The position numbers were made by a program, and so were the translations under genes. A stretch of 8,438 bases of DNA from Haladaptatiplasma sp964454575 (GTDB lineage: Archaea; Thermoplasmatota; Thermoplasmata; Halarchaeoplasmatales; Halarchaeoplasmataceae). Where the stretch lies: the NCBI GenBank assembly GCA_964454575.1, contig CAYVTG010000076.1:1-8438 (forward strand). Reading direction: 5' to 3'. Shown in pieces: positions 5,117 through 8,438 of the stretch; the stretch's first letter is position 1; every line of letters begins with the position of its first letter. The notes beneath the pieces are model-generated. The model was given only the letters and a program-made list of their open reading frames with translations. It was not told the DNA's origin and ran no database searches.

Positions 5117-5284
5117 ATGTTAGCAGAAACGATAGTAAAAAAAGGAGATTGGGTATTACTGCGTAATAATACCCCCATCGCATCGGATCCCGACTTATCT
5201 AATATATTGAAGGAATCTGAAAAATATGGTGAAGATGAAGTTGTGATTTCGAAGGAACCGTCCTCTGAGCATTGCTATTACTGA
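5117..5284 (+). CDS. Small DUF5678-like protein, 55 aa
   Basis: This is a compact 55-residue protein. The pattern KKGDWVLLRNNTPIASDPDL (9-28), then a helix SNILKESEKYGED and a final strand VVISKEP, resembles DUF5678, in which a W-V-hydrophobic strand and an I-A-S strand precede a helix and a last strand. The assignment is by pattern memory only. The end SEHCYY is conspicuous. The stop TGA is one base before the ATG of the aspartic protease gene, so the two are translationally coupled and probably act together, for instance as protease and partner or substrate. Function is unknown. Confidence 0.55.
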   Translation: MLAETIVKKGDWVLLRNNTPIASDPDLSNILKESEKYGEDEVVISKEPSSEHCYY

Positions 5285-5285
5285 C

Positions 5286-5696
5286 ATGCCTGTTGGAAGC
5301 ACATTTACATATCCATACAAATTACCACCCGCTTTAAGAAAAGAAAGGGCCGTTGGTCCGCTTTATCCACTATTGAATATTCAATTGTATGATGATGACG
5401 GGGGAAAGCCTCTTTCATTTGAAGGACTATTGGATTCAGGAGCAGACGGTTTATTCATACCTAGAAAAATTGCAGATACTTTAGATCTACCTAAGTTAGG
5501 AACGATAAATACGTCAGGGGTCTTAAAATCGAGTGATTGTATAAGAACAAAAGTTGGCTTTAAAATCGGCCGTTCTAGTTCTCGGAGGATAGATTTTGGT
5601 GTTATCGAAGCCACCTATCCGCTCGAAGAGAGTGATATACCCATCTTAGTAGGAAGAACCCCTCTATTCGATCTTTTTGAAGTAAGATTCCTATAG
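5286..5696 (+). CDS. Retropepsin-like (clan AA) aspartic protease, 136 aa
   Basis: This is a single-domain retroviral-type aspartic protease homologue. The active-site motif is LLDSGADGLFIP at 48-59, with D50-S51-G52 as the catalytic triad strand (DTG/DSG); such enzymes work as homodimers with one Asp from each chain. The C-terminal ILVGRTPLFDLFEVRF (120-135) matches the family's ILGR...F..F.V.F ending. The N-terminal 25 residues (FTYPYKLPPALRKE) form an extension before the first strand and there is no signal peptide, so the protein is cytoplasmic. Length is normal for the family. Cellular substrates of archaeal members are not established. It is coupled to the upstream 55-aa gene by a one-base gap. 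Confidence 0.8.
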   Translation: MPVGSTFTYPYKLPPALRKERAVGPLYPLLNIQLYDDDGGKPLSFEGLLDSGADGLFIPRKIADTLDLPKLGTINTSGVLKSSDCIRTKVGFKIGRSSSRRIDFGVIEATYPLEESDIPILVGRTPLFDLFEVRFL

Positions 5697-5885
5697 TATA
5701 AAGAGAAACCAAAAATCAAATTGATTCAAAAACGCCATTTGGATTGACATCCTGAGTTTTAGGGGATGATATTCCTTGGATTCAACCTTGTTTCTCACTC
5801 AATCCCCCTGGCATCTTAAACTACTGAAAACATATGTGAAAGCGGAAATTAGATATAGGTTTCATTCGACTGTACAAGATAAGTG
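5697..5885 (+). other. Non-coding spacer with interrupted inverted repeat
   Basis: There is no gene here. GCCATTTGGATTGA (5734-5747) can pair with TCAATCCCCCTGGC (5799-5812) over 11 of 14 positions. Inside lies a smaller hairpin, CATCC (5748-5752) with GGATG (5764-5768), around a loop containing GAGTTTTAGG. The shape recalls the 3' end structures of IS200/IS605-type elements, but no transposase is present, so it may be a relic, a structured RNA or chance. A weak TATA-like TTAGATATAGG (5849-5859) precedes the next gene. Confidence 0.35.
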
Positions 5886-6302
5886 ATGGCCGTGTTTGAT
5901 CTCGTGAAAAAAAAGAGAGAAGAGTGCTACAATTGTGGAAAGCCACTGCATTTTGGTACCGACCGCTGCAGATGGTGCGGAGCGCTGCAATTACACGAAA
6001 TCGAAGAGTCTGATATCGGACAATATTCACAGAAAAGACCCGAGAAGGAAAGTACCGATAAGAAAGGAAGTCTGCTTATTCCTGTTTTGATAACGATTTC
6101 ATCGCTGGTAGTACTTGTTGCGATAATATTGATATTTATTGTAAATATGAGTACATCGTGTTTGATTTTGTTAGGATTCGGCGGCCTGTTGATCGTTCTG
6201 CTTTTTTTAACCCAGAATCCAAGATTCGGCGGGAAAAACGATGATTATGAGCGAAAATTCAAAACTCGCGAAGATTTTCTTAGAAACGCGGCAAGAAGAT
6301 AG
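5886..6302 (+). CDS. Zinc-ribbon membrane protein of unknown function, 138 aa
   Basis: Residues 14-31 form a four-cysteine zinc ribbon, C14-x2-C17-x10-C28-x2-C31 (CYNCGK...CRWCG). A charged, probably flexible linker follows (35-61, rich in E, K, S), then two transmembrane segments, about 63-88 (IPVLITISSLVVLVAIILIF) and 91-109, and a short polar tail (NDDYERKFKTREDFLRNAARR). This build places the ribbon and tail on the same, presumably cytoplasmic, side. The start is ATG 5886; the GTG three bases before it is less likely. A weak TATA-like stretch about 30 bases upstream fits a near-leaderless transcript. Similar short zinc-ribbon membrane proteins are common in archaea and mostly uncharacterised. 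Confidence 0.65.
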   Translation: MAVFDLVKKKREECYNCGKPLHFGTDRCRWCGALQLHEIEESDIGQYSQKRPEKESTDKKGSLLIPVLITISSLVVLVAIILIFIVNMSTSCLILLGFGGLLIVLLFLTQNPRFGGKNDDYERKFKTREDFLRNAARR

Positions 6303-6410
6303 GTGATGTAATCTTTAACCGAGCTTGAGAACGTATTCCTAGCCTTCTTCGTAGCTGTTCATTCCGGCCGATCATAACAGAGTCTACTCACTCTCTAGCG
6401 GCGCAATCTT

Positions 6411-6420
6411 CATATATACA
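6411..6420 (+). promoter_or_regulatory. TATA box for cysS
   Basis: CATATATACA is centred about 25 bases before ATG 6440, so the transcript should begin at or next to the start codon. There is no Shine-Dalgarno site, which fits leaderless translation. The rest of the spacer 6303-6410 shows no gene or tRNA that I can support. Confidence 0.6.
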
Positions 6421-6439
6421 TCTCCGCCTTCTACGATAC

Positions 6440-7882
6440 ATGTCCCTGAGATTGTACAATTCACTGACCAATAGTGAGGAAGAATTCGTTCCCCTGGAAG
6501 AAGATACTGTACGTATATACTCGTGCGGCCAGACCATCTACGAGGATATGCACGTTGGGAACGCCAAGACCTATGCGGCATGGGACATACTCAATAGATA
6601 TCTGACTTGGAAGGGATTTAGCGTATTTCATGTGATGAACGTCACAGATGTTGGGCATCTTACAGACGATGCAGACGAGGGAGAGGACAAGGTGGAGAAG
6701 GCTGCCAGGGAGAAGAACCTGGAGCCCATGGAATTGGTTACACGACAGGTAAGACGTTGGTACCGTGAGATGGACGCTCTGAACATAAAGATGCACAACG
6801 TCAACCCAAGAGCAACGGGGCACATGGTGGAGATGATAGACGCGGTGAAGTCCATCATCGATAACGGTTATGCGTATGAAAGCAACGGAACCGTGTACTT
6901 TGACGTTCCGAAATTTGCCGAGGACCACGGGTATCCCATCCTGGGTAAAAGGACCGTAGATTCACTGGAAGTCGGTGCCGGAGGGCGTGTATCGGAAGAC
7001 GAATTATCGGAAAAGAGAGCACCACAAGATTTCGCACTCTGGATCAAGGCTGAGCCGGAGCACCTGATGAAATGGCCGTCTCCCTGGAGTTTGGGATATC
7101 CCGGATGGCATCTGGAGTGCAGCGTCATGGGTAACAAGTATCTGGGAAAGGTATTCGACATCCATACTGGTGGAGAAGACCACATATTCCCACACCACCC
7201 CAACGAACGGGCACAGAGCATGGCTATGAATGATCTAGAAGAAGAGCCCGTCAAGTACTGGCTGCATTCAAGATTTATCACGATCAACGGTGAGAAGATG
7301 AGCAAGAGTAAGGGGAATTTCTACACGGTAGAAGAATTACTCAAAGGATACGAACCCGCTGTTATACGCATGTTCTTCGCCAGCATCCATTACCGTTCAC
7401 AGAGTGACTTCAGCACCGATGCGTTGGGAGAAGCAGAAAAACGACTGGAGCGGTTCCGGAACACACTGCGTCTTGTTAACGAGTCACAGGGCGGCGATAA
7501 GGATTCCCTGGAAGATAGGATCGAGTGGATAAACAAAGAGTTCGAAGATGCCATGGACGACAACATGAACACACCTCTAGCAATGAGCAAACTGCTGGAG
7601 TTCTCCGGAGAGATCAACAAAAATCTGGATGACCGTAAAGAGTTGCTAGAAAAAGCCGCAGATACACTCAAAGAGCTGCTGGGCGTGCTGGGGATACATC
7701 TGGAGCAGCAGGAAGACGCTGTTGTTGACGGAAGTAGCTACATAGACTTGCTGCTGGAGATAAGGGATATTCTCAGGGAAAAGAAGGACTTCGATACCGC
7801 GGACTACATACGGGACGAATTAACAAAAAGAGACATCGTGGTTGAGGATACACCGGACGGCGCGCGGTGGCATACTAAGTAA
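6440..7882 (+). CDS. cysS: Cysteinyl-tRNA synthetase
   Basis: This class I aminoacyl-tRNA synthetase charges tRNA-Cys with cysteine in the cytoplasm. All key elements are present in 480 residues, a normal length. SCGQTIYEDMHVGNAKT carries the zinc ligand C29 and the HIGH-type motif as HVGN (38-41). WHLECSVMG holds zinc ligand C227, and GGEDHIFPHHPNE holds H252 and E256, with the same C-25-H-4-E spacing as in the E. coli enzyme. KMSKS is intact at 286-290 (EKMSKSKGNF). The C-terminal helical DALR-type anticodon region follows from about 340, with a basic end RWHTK. There are no frameshifts. It stands alone in the window, with a leaderless promoter upstream and a convergent gene downstream. The base composition is more balanced than that of the transporter genes, consistent with a core gene. 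Confidence 0.97.
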   Translation: MSLRLYNSLTNSEEEFVPLEEDTVRIYSCGQTIYEDMHVGNAKTYAAWDILNRYLTWKGFSVFHVMNVTDVGHLTDDADEGEDKVEKAAREKNLEPMELVTRQVRRWYREMDALNIKMHNVNPRATGHMVEMIDAVKSIIDNGYAYESNGTVYFDVPKFAEDHGYPILGKRTVDSLEVGAGGRVSEDELSEKRAPQDFALWIKAEPEHLMKWPSPWSLGYPGWHLECSVMGNKYLGKVFDIHTGGEDHIFPHHPNERAQSMAMNDLEEEPVKYWLHSRFITINGEKMSKSKGNFYTVEELLKGYEPAVIRMFFASIHYRSQSDFSTDALGEAEKRLERFRNTLRLVNESQGGDKDSLEDRIEWINKEFEDAMDDNMNTPLAMSKLLEFSGEINKNLDDRKELLEKAADTLKELLGVLGIHLEQQEDAVVDGSSYIDLLLEIRDILREKKDFDTADYIRDELTKRDIVVEDTPDGARWHTK

Positions 7883-8082
7883 GTGGGGGTTCAGAGAGAG
7901 TATATCCATCGTTCAAAACGTTGGGGGAATATGGAAGTTCACTCGCTAGGGCTAATTTCGGTGGAAGATTCACAGAGTCTAGAGCTCCATCTCTTGTTGT
8001 TAAGTGACACGAACGTAATGAGAAGTACGGAAAGTTGGCAAAGTCACCACTGGATCGTGAGTGGGCACCGATCGTCATAATG
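7883..8082. other. Convergent intergenic spacer, no gene seen
   Basis: About 200 bases separate the ends of cysS and the minus-strand surface-protein gene. Short open frames exist on both strands, but they lack start signals and protein-like composition. I see no clear hairpin terminator or long T-run on either strand. Confidence 0.5.
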
Positions 8083-8438
8083 TTATCCTTCAGGAGTTTC
8101 TGTGCCCTCTTTCTCCTTTTGTTCTTCCGCAGTTGTTTCTGCTATGTCCTGATCAGGAATGATTTCGGTGTTTTTCTTTCCCCTTGTCATCTTGTAGCCA
8201 AGTATTGCCACCAATGCTAGTACAAGGAGGAATATCAGTATTATCCACCAGTAATCGCCTATGCCGCCCTTTTCGGTGACGTTTGGATCGAGGGGGTCAG
8301 GATCTTCAGTGTCGGGTATGCCGTCGTTGTCATCATCGTCATCCAGCACTAGACCGGTCGTGGAATCATCGGCTGTGTATCCATCGTTCCAGTCATCGGG
8401 CTTGCCGTCACCGTCGGTGTCAACGGAAGCGGCTGGGT
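8083..8438 (-). CDS. C-terminal part of an anchored surface protein with Asp-rich calcium-binding repeats (partial)
   Basis: The last 117 residues are visible; the gene continues beyond the right edge, and no start belongs inside the window (a GTG at 8349 is internal). Repeats of thrombospondin type 3 style, DTDGDGKPDDWNDG (6-19) and DDDDDNDGIPDTEDPDPLDP (32-51), are calcium-binding loops that often form stalks below extracellular domains. They are followed by GGIGDYWW, a transmembrane helix (about 62-81) and a cytoplasmic tail that is first basic (KMTRGKK) and then acidic (EEQKEKEGTETPEG). The protein is therefore displayed outside the cell. Such DGDG/PAAS-VDTDGDG proteins are common in Thermoplasmata-related archaea. 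The missing N-terminal domains determine its role. Confidence 0.85.
   Translation of the reverse strand, partial: PAASVDTDGDGKPDDWNDGYTADDSTTGLVLDDDDDNDGIPDTEDPDPLDPNVTEKGGIGDYWWIILIFLLVLALVAILGYKMTRGKKNTEIIPDQDIAETTAEEQKEKEGTETPEG

Noticed and set aside
6303..6439. Possible tRNA or structured RNA before cysS
   Set aside because: A GTTCATTCC stretch looks like a T-loop, but no acceptor, D or anticodon stems can be drawn around it.
6868..7305. Long minus-strand frames opposite cysS
   Set aside because: They are antisense shadows of a clearly coding gene with all CysRS motifs in the plus frame.
1031..7882. Functional link between the sulfur module and cysS (cysteine supply)
   Set aside because: Both concern sulfur, but they are 3.7 kb apart with unrelated genes and separate promoters between them, so the sequence gives no support for co-regulation.
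7883..8080. 65-aa plus-strand frame directly after cysS
   Set aside because: GTG start, no ribosome-binding site, no domain-like pattern, and it overlaps other short frames on both strands.
1..8438. CRISPR array
   Set aside because: No regularly spaced short repeats. The only repeats are the two long paired ones described.

Overview
The window looks archaeal, most likely a Thermoplasmata-type euryarchaeote. Evidence: TATA boxes placed about 26 bases upstream of start codons that lack a Shine-Dalgarno site, paired right-handed beta-helix (NosD-type) surface proteins with N-terminal signals and C-terminal membrane anchors, an Asp-rich thrombospondin-type-3 surface protein, and an archaeal-type acylphosphatase. 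The lineage is inferred from protein style, not from a marker gene.

Layout. Bases 1-370 (minus): 5' part of an acylphosphatase gene. Bases 398-622 (plus): an orphan 3' end of pheS (phenylalanyl-tRNA synthetase alpha chain). Bases 626-896: two tiny ORFs. Bases 1031-2735 (plus): a sulfur module of two half-size YeeE/YedE sulfur transporters with abutting reading frames, then a rhodanese-ABM fusion protein. Bases 2748-4489 (minus): a tandem array of two NosD-like surface proteins plus a third copy cut down to its signal peptide. Bases 4563-4838 (plus): a second, slightly longer orphan pheS 3' end. Bases 4976-5696: a short ribbon-helix-helix-like ORF, a DUF5678-like small protein and a retropepsin-like aspartic protease. 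Bases 5734-5812: an interrupted inverted repeat. Bases 5886-6302: a zinc-ribbon membrane protein. Bases 6440-7882: complete cysS. Bases 8083-8438 (minus): the C-terminal end of an anchored surface protein.

The most unusual feature is the pair of pheS 3' ends in direct orientation, offset by exactly 4216 bases. They share 57 identical bases at the left. The rest carries 17 substitutions that change 14 codons but only one residue (Glu/Asp). Neither copy has the upstream part of pheS. Both were therefore under protein-level selection until recently and are not old decayed duplicates of each other. The simplest reading is that the 3' end of pheS is, or was, an integration target at which incoming DNA supplies a replacement gene end. 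On that reading the sulfur and NosD genes between the copies are cargo or accreted DNA. No integrase or transposase is visible, so this is inference.

Functionally, the sulfur module probably imports thiosulfate or a related sulfur species and passes sulfane sulfur to the rhodanese domain. The NosD-like pair and the last gene are cell-surface proteins. cysS is core translation machinery.
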